Shown: positions 45,701-54,677, counted from the stretch's first letter. The stretch: DNA of 64,000 nt from Rhizobium sp. C4 (GCF_021026315.1 NZ_JAJNCX010000016.1:1-64000), one strand, 5' to 3'. The notes: a model not told the origin generated them from the letters alone. Made by a program: numbers and translations.

Positions 45701-46786
45701 ATGCACATTCCTGACGGATATCTTTCACCCAGCACCTGCGCTGCGACCTTCGCGGCGGCCGCACCCTTCTGGTATGTCGCCTCGCGCAAGGTGGGACGCA
45801 TGCTGAACACCAAGGCGGTTCCGCTGATTTCCGTCGTCTCGGCCTTTTCCTTCACCGTCATGATGTTCAACCTGCCGCTTCCGGGCGGCACGACCGGCCA
45901 TGCCGTCGGCATGGGGATTGCGGCGATCGTGCTCGGGCCATGGGCGGCGATGCTGGCGATCTCGATTGCGCTTCTGGTGCAGGCCGTGTTCTTCGGCGAT
46001 GGCGGCATTCTCGCCTTCGGCGCCAATGCGCTCAACATGGCAGTGGTCGGCTCGCTGGTTGCCTATGGGCTCTATCGGCTGATTGCCGGCGCCTCGCCGC
46101 TCGCCTCGACGCGGCGCGTGGTGGCGGGCGCAATTGCGGGCTATGCCGCGATCAATGTCTCGGCCCTGATGGCGGCGATCGAATTCGGCATCCAGCCGAT
46201 GCTCTTCCACGATGCCTCCGGCGCGCCGCTTTATGCGCCCTACCCGCTGTCGATCGCCATTCCGGCGATGATGATCGGGCACATCACCTTTGCCGGTCTT
46301 GCGGAACTCATCATCACCGGCGGCCTTGTCGCCTATCTGCAGCGCTATGACGTGGACCTCCTGAAGGCGACCGCTCCGGGGGCTGCAACGGGTGTGGCCA
46401 AGGGCTTTGCGAGCACCTGGCGAACGACGCGCAAACACTGGGCGGGGCTCGCCGCATTGATGATTGCAAGCCCGCTCGGGCTGCTAGCCGCCGGCACGGC
46501 CTGGGGCGAATGGGGGGCCGAGGCCTTCCAGCATCCCGAAGGCCGCGCCGAGATTGCCGCCGCCTCGCACAACATCGCGCCGCCGGAAACGGTGCCCGCC
46601 GGGCTTGAAAAGCTTTCGAGCTTCTGGACCGCGCCCATTCCGGATTACGCACCCGCCTTCATGCATAGCCACGCCTTCGGCTATATCCTCTCCGCCCTTG
46701 TCGGCGGCGGCCTGATCATCCTCACCTTCCTCGCCCTTTCGGCCCTCGCCGCCCGCCTGCGGCCCGAGACGCCGGACGCGGCGTGA
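45701..46786 (+). CDS. nikMN: Nickel ECF transporter substrate subunit (CbiM/NikM with NikN-like tail)
   Basis: A 361-residue permease. It begins MHIPDGYLSPSTC, with the Met1-His2 metal pair and the PDGYLSP signature of CbiM/NikM. Core helices include LPGGTTGHAVGMGIAAIVLGPWAAML and GDGGILAFGANALNMAVVG. The last 110 residues (PAGLEKLSSFWTAPIPDY plus a C-terminal helix) are the NikN/PDGLE-type part fused on. Nickel specificity is inferred from divergent nikR and its operator. Start at 45701 is fixed by the Met-His N-terminus. Confidence 0.93.
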   Translation: MHIPDGYLSPSTCAATFAAAAPFWYVASRKVGRMLNTKAVPLISVVSAFSFTVMMFNLPLPGGTTGHAVGMGIAAIVLGPWAAMLAISIALLVQAVFFGDGGILAFGANALNMAVVGSLVAYGLYRLIAGASPLASTRRVVAGAIAGYAAINVSALMAAIEFGIQPMLFHDASGAPLYAPYPLSIAIPAMMIGHITFAGLAELIITGGLVAYLQRYDVDLLKATAPGAATGVAKGFASTWRTTRKHWAGLAALMIASPLGLLAAGTAWGEWGAEAFQHPEGRAEIAAASHNIAPPETVPAGLEKLSSFWTAPIPDYAPAFMHSHAFGYILSALVGGGLIILTFLALSALAARLRPETPDAA

Positions 46787-47991
46787 TGGGGGAGGACAAG
46801 GGGCATTCGGAGGCGGCAGAAGGACTTGGCGCGTCATCTGCGGAGGCAGATGTTGCCAAGACCCCTCCCCAACCCTCCCCACAAGGGGGAGGGAGAGCGA
46901 ACGCAGAACCCTCCTCACCTGGTGACTCGAGCGGAACGGTGCCCCCATCCGTCTCCCCCCTTGTGGGGGAGATGGCGGCAGCCAGAGGGGGACTGCCCGA
47001 AGAGGCCGGATTGGTTTCCCGTCATCCCGGACTTGATCCGGGATCCAGCCGCGCGATGTCCATCGCGCGAGAGGACTCCTCATTCGGTCGAACCGGCTCT
47101 CTCAGCGCGCAGACGCGCGCTGGCTGGATGCCGGATCAAGTCCGGCATGACGGAGAGAATGGCGGGATCGCCCGCAAACGAGGCAGACGCATCTTCACCA
47201 CCCCCACCCACCTCCTCCACGCGCTCACCCATGCGATAGAGGCGGAAGATCTGGCGAACCGCGACGGGTTGCTGCAAAGCCTCGACCCGCGCGCCAAGCT
47301 GGCCGGCGCGCTGCTCTTGATCATCGCTGCGACCATGCTGCATTCGCTGATCGGGCTTGGCCTTCTCTTCGCCCTTGCCGTCATGCTGGCGCTTGCCTCG
47401 CGCATTCCGTTGACGCGGCTGTTCAGGCAGGTGTGGCTCGGCGTGCTCGCCTTCACCGGCGTCATTGCGCTCCCCTCGCCCTTTCTCGTTCCCGGCAAGG
47501 TGATCGCGACGCTCCCCGTCCTCAACTGGACGGTCAGCGAGCAAGGATTGCGCAGCGCCACATTCCTCATCGGCCGGGCCGAGACGGCGGCGACCTTTGC
47601 GGCCCTTCTCGTTCTGACCACTAGCTGGCCGCATGTGATGAAGGCGATGCGGTCGCTCGGCGTGCCGGTCGCGGTTGTCGCGGTGCTGGGCATGACGCAT
47701 CGCTACATCTTCGTGCTGATGACGACGGCGGCGCAGATGATGGAGGCGCGGCGCGCGCGGCAGCTGGGGCCGCTGAAAGCCGCCGACCAGCGCCGGCTGA
47801 TTGCGTCGAGCGCCGGCGTGCTGCTCGGCAAGACGCTGGCCATGGCGGGCGATGTGCATATGGCCATGATCGCGCGCGGCTATCGCGGCGAGGTGCGGCT
47901 GATCGACGATTTCCGGTTTCGCGCCCGCGACGGCGTGGGCCTTCTCCTGGCCGCGACCATTCCGGCCGCCATTTTCTGGATGCAACGATGA
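46783..47991 (+). CDS. nikQ: Nickel ECF transporter transmembrane subunit (CbiQ/NikQ) with repeat-encoded N-terminus
   Basis: The conserved CbiQ protein begins about residue 145 (LTHAIEAEDLANRDGLLQSLDPRAKLAG) and has the usual helices plus the ATPase-coupling motifs MMEARRARQLG and MAMIARGYRGEVR. The frame upstream is open to GTG 46783/ATG 46786, which overlaps the nikMN stop (GTGATG), a normal coupling arrangement. The intervening ~140 codons are made of three repeat families. An internal ATG at 47128, itself in a repeat, would give a near-normal length of 287 residues. Which start is used is unknown. Confidence 0.88.
   Translation: MMGEDKGHSEAAEGLGASSAEADVAKTPPQPSPQGGGRANAEPSSPGDSSGTVPPSVSPLVGEMAAARGGLPEEAGLVSRHPGLDPGSSRAMSIAREDSSFGRTGSLSAQTRAGWMPDQVRHDGENGGIARKRGRRIFTTPTHLLHALTHAIEAEDLANRDGLLQSLDPRAKLAGALLLIIAATMLHSLIGLGLLFALAVMLALASRIPLTRLFRQVWLGVLAFTGVIALPSPFLVPGKVIATLPVLNWTVSEQGLRSATFLIGRAETAATFAALLVLTTSWPHVMKAMRSLGVPVAVVAVLGMTHRYIFVLMTTAAQMMEARRARQLGPLKAADQRRLIASSAGVLLGKTLAMAGDVHMAMIARGYRGEVRLIDDFRFRARDGVGLLLAATIPAAIFWMQR
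46858..47155. repeat. Repeat cluster within the nikQ reading frame
   Basis: Element B at 46858-46898, element A at 46950-46993, and element C at 47021-47155. Element C consists of GTCATCCCGGACTTGATCC and its inverse near 47130-47150, around a GCGCGATG/CATCGCGC hairpin and a CGCGCAGACGCGCG hairpin. Related C copies are at 61210-61266 and 63579-63707. Confidence 0.85.
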
Positions 47992-48809
47992 CCGAACCCG
48001 TCTTCGCGCTCACTGACATCGATTATACCTATCGCGACCAGCCGGCGCTTTCGGGCCTCAGCCTCAGCGTCCATTCCGGCGAACGCATTGCGCTGATCGG
48101 GCCGAACGGGTCCGGCAAATCGACGCTGCTGCGCCTGCTTTCCGGCCTCACCTTTGCGGGAAGCGGCACAAGCCAGGCCTTCGGCACGCCGCTGACCGAG
48201 GCGCGCTTCGAAGACGAAGCCGCACATTACGCCTTCCGCCGCCGCGTCGGGCTCGTGTTCCAGAACCCGGATATCCAGCTCTTCAACCCGACTGTCTTTG
48301 ATGAAATCGCCTTCGGTCCGTTGCAACTCGGCTGGGACAAGCCGCGTATCCGCACAGCCATCGAGGAACAGCTGGAGCGTTTTGAGCTCACACACCTCAA
48401 AGATCGCGCGCCGCACCGGCTTTCGGGCGGGGAAAAGAAGCGCGTGGCGCTCGCCTCCGTTCTGGTGACGGAACCGGATGTGCTGCTGCTGGACGAGCCG
48501 ACCGCAGCGCTCGACCCGCAAAGCCGTGACAAGCTGGTGCATTTTCTCGCCGGCCATCTGGGCGAAACCCGCACCGTGATCACCGCCACGCATGATCTCG
48601 ACATCCTGACCGCCATTGCCACCCGCGCCGTCGTCATGGCCGGCGGCCATGTGGTGGGCGACGGGGCCGTGCATGACATCCTGCACGACACCGATCTCCT
48701 GCGCCGCGCCCGCCTGACACATGCCCATGTCCACCACCACGCCAATGGCAGCCCGCATGCGCATCACCATGTCCATGCGCTGGACAGGGATGGGCATGTG
48801 CATGGGTGA
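47988..48809 (+). CDS. nikO: Nickel ECF transporter ATPase (CbiO/NikO) with His-rich tail
   Basis: A 273-residue ABC ATPase: Walker A GPNGSGKST, Q-loop VFQNPDIQLFNPTVFDEIAFGP (typical ECF), signature RLSGGEKKRVALA, Walker B VLLLDEPTAALD and switch His in ITATHDLDIL. The last 30 residues are very histidine-rich (AHVHHHANGSPHAHHHVHA), likely to bind nickel. It overlaps nikQ by 4 bp. Confidence 0.94.
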   Translation: MTEPVFALTDIDYTYRDQPALSGLSLSVHSGERIALIGPNGSGKSTLLRLLSGLTFAGSGTSQAFGTPLTEARFEDEAAHYAFRRRVGLVFQNPDIQLFNPTVFDEIAFGPLQLGWDKPRIRTAIEEQLERFELTHLKDRAPHRLSGGEKKRVALASVLVTEPDVLLLDEPTAALDPQSRDKLVHFLAGHLGETRTVITATHDLDILTAIATRAVVMAGGHVVGDGAVHDILHDTDLLRRARLTHAHVHHHANGSPHAHHHVHALDRDGHVHG

Positions 48810-48811
48810 TG

Positions 48812-48831
48812 ATCTAGACAAAAGTCTAGAT
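48812..48831 (+). promoter_or_regulatory. BrnTA operator palindrome
   Basis: ATCTAGAC and GTCTAGAT are exact inverted arms around AAAA, 40 bp before the brnT start. BrnA represses its own operon from such a site. Confidence 0.7.
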
Positions 48832-48871
48832 TTGAACTTGACGACATTGCGTTCTGTTTCCATCTTAAGCC

Positions 48872-49141
48872 ATGGAATTCGAGTGGGACGAGACGAAGCG
48901 GCAAACGAACCTCCATCAGCACAAGGTGGATTTCGTTCGCGTGCTCGCCGCCTTTTCCGACCCGGAGCGGAAGACCGTGGTCGATGATCGCAGGGACTAT
49001 GGCGAGATGCGGTTCAACATGCTGGCCAAGGTCGGCGAGCGCGTTTTCCACGTGACCTATACGCTTCGCGGCGATGTGATCCGGATCATCTCGGCGCGCA
49101 AGGCAAATGAACGGGAGCAGAAACGTTATGAACGCCAATGA
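48872..49141 (+). CDS. brnT: Type II toxin BrnT
   Basis: An 89-residue BrnT ribonuclease toxin: MEFEWDETKRQTNLHQHKVDF at the N-terminus, DPERKTVVDDRRDYGEMRFNMLAKVGERVFHVTYTLRGDVIRIISARKANEREQKRYE for the RelE-like core with the C-terminal ARKAN..E...Y motif. Its end overlaps the brnA start by 14 bp. Confidence 0.95.
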   Translation: MEFEWDETKRQTNLHQHKVDFVRVLAAFSDPERKTVVDDRRDYGEMRFNMLAKVGERVFHVTYTLRGDVIRIISARKANEREQKRYERQ

Positions 49142-49475
49142 GATGACACGTGTTGTCCTGATCGAGGGAAAGGCCTATCAGCGGCATGCCGATGGCACGC
49201 TGACGCCCCTCACCGACCTGACGGATGATGCGAGCCTGGATGCATTGTCGTCCCGTGACATCGATGCGCGAGCGCATGCCGATCCTGACGCCACCCCGAT
49301 GAGCGACGAGGCATGGCTCAATGCCAGCCTCGACAAGCCCGACAAGATGCCGGTCGGGATCAAGCTCGATCGCGACGTGGTGGAATGGTTCAAGGCGCAA
49401 GGCGGGCGTGGCTATCAGACGCGCATCAACGCCGTGCTGCGCAAATATATGGAAGCCAACCGGAAGGCTTCATGA
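49128..49475 (+). CDS. brnA: Type II antitoxin BrnA
   Basis: A 115-residue antitoxin. The C-terminal VGIKLDRDVVEWFKAQGGRGYQTRINAVLRKYMEAN is the BrnA ribbon-helix-helix DNA-binding part; the N-terminal acidic segment (SDEAWLNASLDKPDK) binds toxin. Starts at 49128 or 49143 are possible; both overlap or abut brnT. Confidence 0.93.
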   Translation: MNANEMTRVVLIEGKAYQRHADGTLTPLTDLTDDASLDALSSRDIDARAHADPDATPMSDEAWLNASLDKPDKMPVGIKLDRDVVEWFKAQGGRGYQTRINAVLRKYMEANRKAS

Positions 49476-49524
49476 AAGCCTGCCGGGGTCTTGCACGTCG
49501 TCCTCCCTCAGGCAAGGCAGCGCC

Positions 49525-49959
49525 TTAATGGGTCGGAGCACCGTATAAAGCCGGGGAGCCGGGCGGGCCGACGAACACGCCGCAGGGAACAAAGAGGCCA
49601 GTCTTGGGGCGAGTGAAGCCGGACTGGCTCACCAGCTTCCAGCCCTTGGGCACGAGGTAATGGGTGTAATGGCCCATCATGGTGCCCCAGACCCATTTCC
49701 AGGGGCGATGGTCGGTGTCCGGTGCGAAGGTGACATTGAGCATGATGCTTTCGCGAATAATGGTGCTGCCGGAGTCCCCCTTGCATGCGATGCTGACCGG
49801 CATCATCCCGCGTGCCTTCATCTTATTGCTCATGGCCTTGAAATCATCCGCGCTGACCCAGCCGGTGGACTGCTGTTGTCCGGCGGCCATGGCCGCGACC
49901 GGCAAGAGCGTCGTTACGGCGAGAAAGAGCATGGCTTGGATAGACCGCGATGGGCGCAT
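49525..49959 (-). CDS. Secreted hypothetical protein
   Basis: A 144-residue protein with a signal peptide (AMLFLAVTTLLPVAAMAAG). The mature part has WVSADDFKAMSNKMKARGMMPVSIACKG, a tryptophan-rich WKWVWGTMMGHYTHYLVPKGW and a second Cys in GLFVPCGVF, so one disulfide is possible. I do not recognise the family. It has normal codon use and a start that gives a clean signal peptide. Confidence 0.65.
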   Translation of the reverse strand: MRPSRSIQAMLFLAVTTLLPVAAMAAGQQQSTGWVSADDFKAMSNKMKARGMMPVSIACKGDSGSTIIRESIMLNVTFAPDTDHRPWKWVWGTMMGHYTHYLVPKGWKLVSQSGFTRPKTGLFVPCGVFVGPPGSPALYGAPTH

Positions 49960-50157
49960 GAGAAAGCTCCAGGGGATGGCATCGGACGGGATCGACCCCG
50001 CGCCTGAATGCGCGGAGGCGGCAGTTCCCTGAACCTAGCAGCCGCGGCGCTCGCTGCGCAATCAGGGCGCGAAACATGTCCGAAATTTAATGTTTTGCGA
50101 TTGGCCGTGCGCCTGGTTGATCATCGGCGACGGCTCATCCCCCTTTGCACGAACGAA

Positions 50158-50184
50158 ACAAGCCGGCTTACAAGGCCGGCTTGT
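50158..50184 (-). terminator. Terminator hairpin
   Basis: ACAAGCCGGC and GCCGGCTTGT arms around a seven-base loop, followed on the minus strand by TTTCG. It lies 26 bp after the stop of the 50210-50647 gene. Confidence 0.7.
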
Positions 50185-50209
50185 CAAATGGCTGACGAGG
50201 GCATGACGC

Positions 50210-50647
50210 TCATTCGCAGACAAGAACCTTCTTGAAGTAGGCCTTGCCGCTCTTCTTGTAGCGGAGCTGCTTTTCGTACCAGCACTCGTCGTCATAGGCG
50301 CTATGCTGGCTGGCGGCAGCGGCAGCAATGACGCCGACAGTGGCGAGGCCGAGGCCGAGAGCGAGCGCATCACCATTGCTCATGCCGCCCTTCGGGCCAG
50401 GAGCAGGAGCCGGAGCCGGACCACCCGACATCGGCGGCAGCTTGAACTTCGGGCCGGGGGACTTCGGGTTCTTGAAGACGCCCGGATTGATCTGGCCGAC
50501 CTGCAGCGGACCCTTCGGCGTCTTGAAGCCCGGATCGACCTTCTGGCCAATCGGCGGGATCTTGAAGCCGTCAGCACGAGCGGCGACGGAGGTGAACGAG
50601 AAGGCTGCGGTTGCGATGACGAGCGTTGCGATGGCGAAGGTTTTCAT
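50210..50647 (-). CDS. Secreted Pro/Gly-rich hypothetical protein
   Basis: A 145-residue protein: signal peptide (TFAIATLVIATAAFSFTSVAARA), a proline/glycine/lysine-rich repetitive middle (PGFKTPKGPLQVGQINPGVFKNPKSPGPKFKLPP), a hydrophobic Gly/Ala segment (LALGLGLATVGVIAAAAAS) and a C-terminal ECWYEKQLRYKKSGKAYFKKVLVCE with two cysteines. Similar short proteins with a terminal Cys-Tyr/Lys-rich tail are common in Rhizobiales; function unknown. Confidence 0.68.
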   Translation of the reverse strand: MKTFAIATLVIATAAFSFTSVAARADGFKIPPIGQKVDPGFKTPKGPLQVGQINPGVFKNPKSPGPKFKLPPMSGGPAPAPAPGPKGGMSNGDALALGLGLATVGVIAAAAASQHSAYDDECWYEKQLRYKKSGKAYFKKVLVCE

Positions 50648-50779
50648 GGCGGTATCCCCTGTTTGTTTGAAGTTTCAGCACCGTGTCTGGCGGTTGCGGT
50701 GAATGAGCCGTCTCATTCAGTGACTTCAATTTCTCACAAGACCGGGGGCCGCGCTGTTTCGTGGGGAACAGGGGGAAAC

Positions 50780-50812
50780 AAAAAGGGGCGCTCTTTCGGC
50801 GCCCCTCTTCGT
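50780..50812 (-). terminator. Terminator of the cysHDN operon
   Basis: AAAAAGGGGCGC and GCGCCCCTCTT arms with a short loop; on the minus strand the stem is followed by a T-run. It lies 22 bp after the cysN stop codon. Confidence 0.88.
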
Positions 50813-50833
50813 TCAGTCCTGGGAGTAAACTCT

Positions 50834-52309
50834 TCAGCTGTCCAGCTCGCCGAGCAGTTCGGCGGCGCGGCCGGGGTTGGTGCGGCGGATGTCGATCTCG
50901 TCGCGGCGTTCGGAGAGCAGGCCGCTGGCGAGGATCTTGTCGGCGAGGTCGGCGGGGAGCGACAGGATCACGCGTTCGGCCTCGTTGTTGAGGCCGCCGA
51001 GATCGCCGCGCTTGGCCGAAATCATGCCGCCGGCCACCGTGTTGTTGGTGTCCGGATCGATCAGGATGAAGGCGCCGGTCGTGCGGTTCAGCTCATAGGC
51101 GTCGAAGATTGCGGCTTCGTCGAAGGAGAGATGCACCTTGCCGATGGCGTTCATCGGCAGCGCGCCGTCGTGGCGGTTCCACTTGCCGGATTTCAGGTCG
51201 AGCAGGCTCGAAGGCTGGACCGAAACGCGCTGGCGGCGCGAGCCGGATTTCAGCCAGTAGCGCTTGCCGGGTTCGATGCCGCCGGGCTGCAGGGCGACAA
51301 GCTGCGCGTCGAAGGCGAGGCCGACCTGCGGCTGGGCGTCGATGGTGGCGATCATGTCGCCGCGCGCCACGTCGACCTGACGGTCGAGAACGAGCGTGAT
51401 CGCGTCACCGGCGACGGCCGCGTTGCGGACGAGGTCGAAGGTGACGATCTGCTTGACGTTTGCCACCATGCCGGAGGGCAGGATGACGACGCTGTCGCCG
51501 GGCTTGACGGCGCCGCCGGCGACCGTGCCCTGATAGCCACGGAAGCTTTCGCCCGGACGCGAGACGCGCTGGACGGGAAGACGGAAGCCGACCGTCTGGG
51601 CGGAACGCACCGTTGCCAGTTCCAGCACCTCGACCAGCGTCGGGCCGTCATACCAGGGCATGGAGGCCTTGCCGTCGTAAACGACGTTTTCGCCCTTCAG
51701 TGCCGAGACCGGGATGGCCGTGACCTGCTTGACGCCGAGCGAGAGCGCGATTTCCTTGAACTCCAGCGACAGCTCGTCGAAGCGGGCCTTGTCATAGCCG
51801 ATAAGGTCGATCTTGTTGACGGCCAGCACGAACTGCTTGATGCCCATCAGCGTCGCGATCGTCGCGTGGCGGCGGGTCTGTTCGAGAATGCCGGCGCGGG
51901 CATCGACCAGGAGCACGGCGAGATCGGCCGTCGAAGCGCCCGTTGCCATGTTGCGGGTGTACTGCTCGTGGCCGGGCGTGTCGGCAACGATGAAGGAGCG
52001 GTTGGCGGTGGCGAAATAGCGGTAGGCCACGTCGATGGTGATGCCCTGCTCGCGCTCGGCCTGGAGACCGTCGAGCAGCAGCGCGAAGTCCGGCAGGCCG
52101 AGATCGTTCTGCTTGCCGCTATCGCGGTTGAGGGCTGCGGCCTGGTCTTCCTTGACCGCCTTGGTGTCCCAAAGCAGACGGCCGATCAGCGTCGACTTGC
52201 CGTCATCGACGGAGCCGCAGGTGATGAGGCGGAGCGGACGCGTGTCGCGGAGAGCCGGGGCGGCTTCGGCAGCGGGGGCGATGACGGCGGCGGTGGCAGT
52301 GGCGGTCAT
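50834..52309 (-). CDS. cysN: Sulfate adenylyltransferase subunit 1 (CysN)
   Basis: A 491-residue EF-Tu-like GTPase that drives ATP sulfurylase. G1 is GSVDDGKSTLIGRLL, the DxxG motif ADTPGHEQYTRN, and the guanine motif AVNKIDL. Domain II/III follow. There is no APS kinase extension, so this is CysN rather than the fused CysNC/NodQ found in many rhizobia. ATG at 52309 preceded by AAGG is preferred; the frame stays open upstream into a repeat. Confidence 0.94.
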   Translation of the reverse strand: MTATATAAVIAPAAEAAPALRDTRPLRLITCGSVDDGKSTLIGRLLWDTKAVKEDQAAALNRDSGKQNDLGLPDFALLLDGLQAEREQGITIDVAYRYFATANRSFIVADTPGHEQYTRNMATGASTADLAVLLVDARAGILEQTRRHATIATLMGIKQFVLAVNKIDLIGYDKARFDELSLEFKEIALSLGVKQVTAIPVSALKGENVVYDGKASMPWYDGPTLVEVLELATVRSAQTVGFRLPVQRVSRPGESFRGYQGTVAGGAVKPGDSVVILPSGMVANVKQIVTFDLVRNAAVAGDAITLVLDRQVDVARGDMIATIDAQPQVGLAFDAQLVALQPGGIEPGKRYWLKSGSRRQRVSVQPSSLLDLKSGKWNRHDGALPMNAIGKVHLSFDEAAIFDAYELNRTTGAFILIDPDTNNTVAGGMISAKRGDLGGLNNEAERVILSLPADLADKILASGLLSERRDEIDIRRTNPGRAAELLGELDS

Positions 52310-52379
52310 GTCGTTATTACCTTTCGGCGGAAATCTTTGCTTCATGCGTATCCCGGAACAACGAAGCTCCGGTGGACTT

Positions 52380-52492
52380 GGCTCCCCCTCTGGCTGCCGC
52401 CATCTCCCCCACAAGGGGGGAGACGGAATGCGGCGAGCGCTGCGGGCTTCTCTCCCTCCCCGCTTCATGGGGAGGGTTGGGGTGGGGTCTTC
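52380..52492. repeat. RIME-type repeats between cysD and cysN
   Basis: Element A at 52380-52425 and element B at 52450-52492, in the 203-bp gap between two cotranscribed genes. Confidence 0.85.
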
Positions 52493-52512
52493 GCGTCAGC
52501 GAAGAAAAGCCA

Positions 52513-53463
52513 TCAGAAATATCCTTCGCGCTTCTTCTTCTCCATCGAGCCGGCCTGATCCTTGTCGATGGCGCGGCCCTGGCGTTCGGAGACGGTGGCG
52601 ATTTCGAGTTCGGCGATCACGTCGTCGAGCGTGGTGGCGCGGCTGGGTATGGCGCCGGTCAGCGGCCAGCAGCCGAGCGTGCGGAAGCGGATGTAGTCTT
52701 CCCTCACCTGCTCGTCCGGCAGCGCTTCAAAGCGCGGGTCTTCGGCCCAGATCATCATGCCGTCGCGCTCGACGAACTTGCGCTTGGCGGCATAGTAGAG
52801 CGGGGTGAGCGGAATGTTTTCCGCCTGGATGTAGCGCCAGATGTCGACTTCGGTCCAGTTCGACAGCGGGAAGGCGCGCACGCTTTCGCCGCGACGGATC
52901 ATCCCGTTATAGACGTTCCAGAGTTCCGGGCGCTGGTTGCGCGGGTCCCACTTATGGTCGGGCGTGCGGAAGGAATAGATGCGTTCCTTGGCGCGGCTCG
53001 CCTCCTCGTCGCGGCGCGCGCCGCCGAAGGCTGCGTCATACTGGCCGGCGTCGAGCGCCTGGCGCAGCGCTTCCGTCTTCATGATGTCGGTGTAGAGCGC
53101 CGAACCATGCGTGTAGGGCGTGATGTTTTCCTTCAGCCCACGCGGGTTCGTATGAACCAACAGATCGAGGTCGTAGCGCTTGGCCATCTCGTCGCGGAAG
53201 GTGATCATTTCCGGGAACTTCCAGCCGGTGTCGATATGCAGCAGCGGGAACGGGATGCGGCCCGGATAGAAGGCCTTGCGCGCCAGATGCAGAAGGACGG
53301 ACGAATCCTTGCCGATCGAATAGAGCATGACCGGGCGCTCGAACTCGGCGGCCACTTCACGGAAAATGTGGATCGCCTCGTTTTCCAGCGCCTTCAGATG
53401 CGGATCAAGCGGCGGCTTCGACTGCTTGTCCTGTGTGTGGGCGTCGAATTCGGAAATGTGCAT
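52513..53463 (-). CDS. cysD: Sulfate adenylyltransferase subunit 2 (CysD)
   Basis: A 316-residue catalytic subunit of ATP sulfurylase. The PP-loop is [20 protein letters not shown] (SGGKDS variant SIGKDS), with [12 protein letters not shown] and [20 protein letters not shown] further along. With CysN it makes adenylyl sulfate from sulfate. The start MHISEF at 53463 has AGGAAAG upstream. Confidence 0.95.
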   Translation of the reverse strand: MHISEFDAHTQDKQSKPPLDPHLKALENEAIHIFREVAAEFERPVMLYSIGKDSSVLLHLARKAFYPGRIPFPLLHIDTGWKFPEMITFRDEMAKRYDLDLLVHTNPRGLKENITPYTHGSALYTDIMKTEALRQALDAGQYDAAFGGARRDEEASRAKERIYSFRTPDHKWDPRNQRPELWNVYNGMIRRGESVRAFPLSNWTEVDIWRYIQAENIPLTPLYYAAKRKFVERDGMMIWAEDPRFEALPDEQVREDYIRFRTLGCWPLTGAIPSRATTLDDVIAELEIATVSERQGRAIDKDQAGSMEKKKREGYF

Positions 53464-53534
53464 TTTGTCTTTCCTTGTGGGCGGTTGCCCCTGGTCGTTC
53501 AATTCGTTGCGCGAGGAAGAAGACCTCCACTCCG

Positions 53535-53570
53535 GCGGCCGCCACCTCCCCCTTGTGGAGAGGGGTCTTT
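53535..53570. repeat. Partial RIME-type repeat between cysH and cysD
   Basis: CTCCCCCTTGTGGAGAGGGGTCTTT is a shortened B-type element, in the 110-bp gap between cysH and cysD. Confidence 0.6.
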
Positions 53571-53573
53571 ACC

Positions 53574-54338
53574 TCAAGCTCCAGCGGTCGCGGCAGGAAG
53601 TGCCGAGGCCTCCGGCACATGCAGGCCGCATTCGCGCTTTTCGTCATTTTCCCACCACCAGCGGCCGGCGCGTTCCGGTTCGCCGGGGCGGATGGCGCGG
53701 GTGCAGGGTTCGCAGCCGATGGACGGGTAGCCCCTGTCGTGCATCGGGTTGTAGGGGATCGCATCCGCCTTCACATGGGCGCGGATCTGATCGATGTCCC
53801 AGTCGGCCAGCGGGTTGATCTTGATCAGGCCACGCTCGGCATCGAACTCGGCAAACGGGATCGAGGCGCGGTTTCCCGACTGACCGCGGCGCAGGCCGGT
53901 GATCCAGAAGAAGGCGCCGGACAGCGCGCGGGCAAGCGGCTTCAGCTTGCGCACGCCGCAGCAGGCGTGGCGGGCCTCGACGCTTTCATAAAAGCCGTGC
54001 TTCCCATATTGCCGGATATAGGCCTCGACATCGGCATCGTCCGGATGGAAGCGCTGGATTTCCAACCCGTAGCGCGCTTCCGTCTCGCCGATGAGATCGA
54101 GCGTTTCCTTGAAGAGCATGCCGGTTTCCAGCGTTACCACTTCAATCTCGGGACAGTGCGTGCCGATGGCGGCGGTGATCACCTGATCCTCGATGCCGAG
54201 CGAGGTCGTGAACACGGCGCGGCCGCCGAGCGATGCCACCAGCTTGAGACGACCCGCAAGGTCGAGCTTGGAAAGTTCTGCGTCGAGCGAGGATGCGGCT
54301 TCGATGCCGGGCGTGAGGCCCGCGATGTTCAAGGTCAT
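53574..54338 (-). CDS. cysH: Adenylyl-sulfate reductase (CysH)
   Basis: A 254-residue thioredoxin-dependent reductase giving sulfite. FTTSLGIEDQVIT is the PAPS/APS reductase N-terminal loop. HACCGVRK and IGCEPCTRA provide the two cysteine pairs for a [4Fe-4S] cluster, marking it as the APS-using type; the catalytic Cys is in KRECGLH near the C-terminus. First gene of cysH-cysD-cysN. Confidence 0.95.
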   Translation of the reverse strand: MTLNIAGLTPGIEAASSLDAELSKLDLAGRLKLVASLGGRAVFTTSLGIEDQVITAAIGTHCPEIEVVTLETGMLFKETLDLIGETEARYGLEIQRFHPDDADVEAYIRQYGKHGFYESVEARHACCGVRKLKPLARALSGAFFWITGLRRGQSGNRASIPFAEFDAERGLIKINPLADWDIDQIRAHVKADAIPYNPMHDRGYPSIGCEPCTRAIRPGEPERAGRWWWENDEKRECGLHVPEASALPAATAGA

Positions 54339-54677
54339 TGCGATTTCCCGAGGGGTGTTGCGATGTTGGGGCCAATATCGCAGCCGGATAGAACAAATGA
54401 CAGGAACAGGGATTTAAAGCGGCGACGGAACAGAAGAAATATCTCTCCAGAAACCCGATTTGGCGAAAAACATCCCCAAAGTAAGTTTCTGAATATCCAC
54501 TATATTACTAGATATTTTCTTCATGAGCAGAGACGGCCAGGGGCGTGAATGCCGCTCGTCGCCATCGCCGTTTCAAGTGCATGGCGGCAGCCAGGGGGGC
54601 TTTGCAGCAACCTCTGGGCATGCGCAAAAATGCCCCTCACCAAGAGCGGAATGGAGAGTGACCGCCCTGCCCCAGTC
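54339..54677. other. Intergenic region upstream of cysH
   Basis: 340 bp holding the minus-strand cysH promoter. It is AT-rich around 54480-54525. Near 54585-54615 a degenerate RIME-like stretch occurs. No gene is supported. Confidence 0.4.

Noticed and set aside
46858-47155. Possible CRISPR array in the repeat cluster
   Set aside because: Elements differ from one another, have no regular spacing, and are dispersed palindromes found elsewhere in the window.
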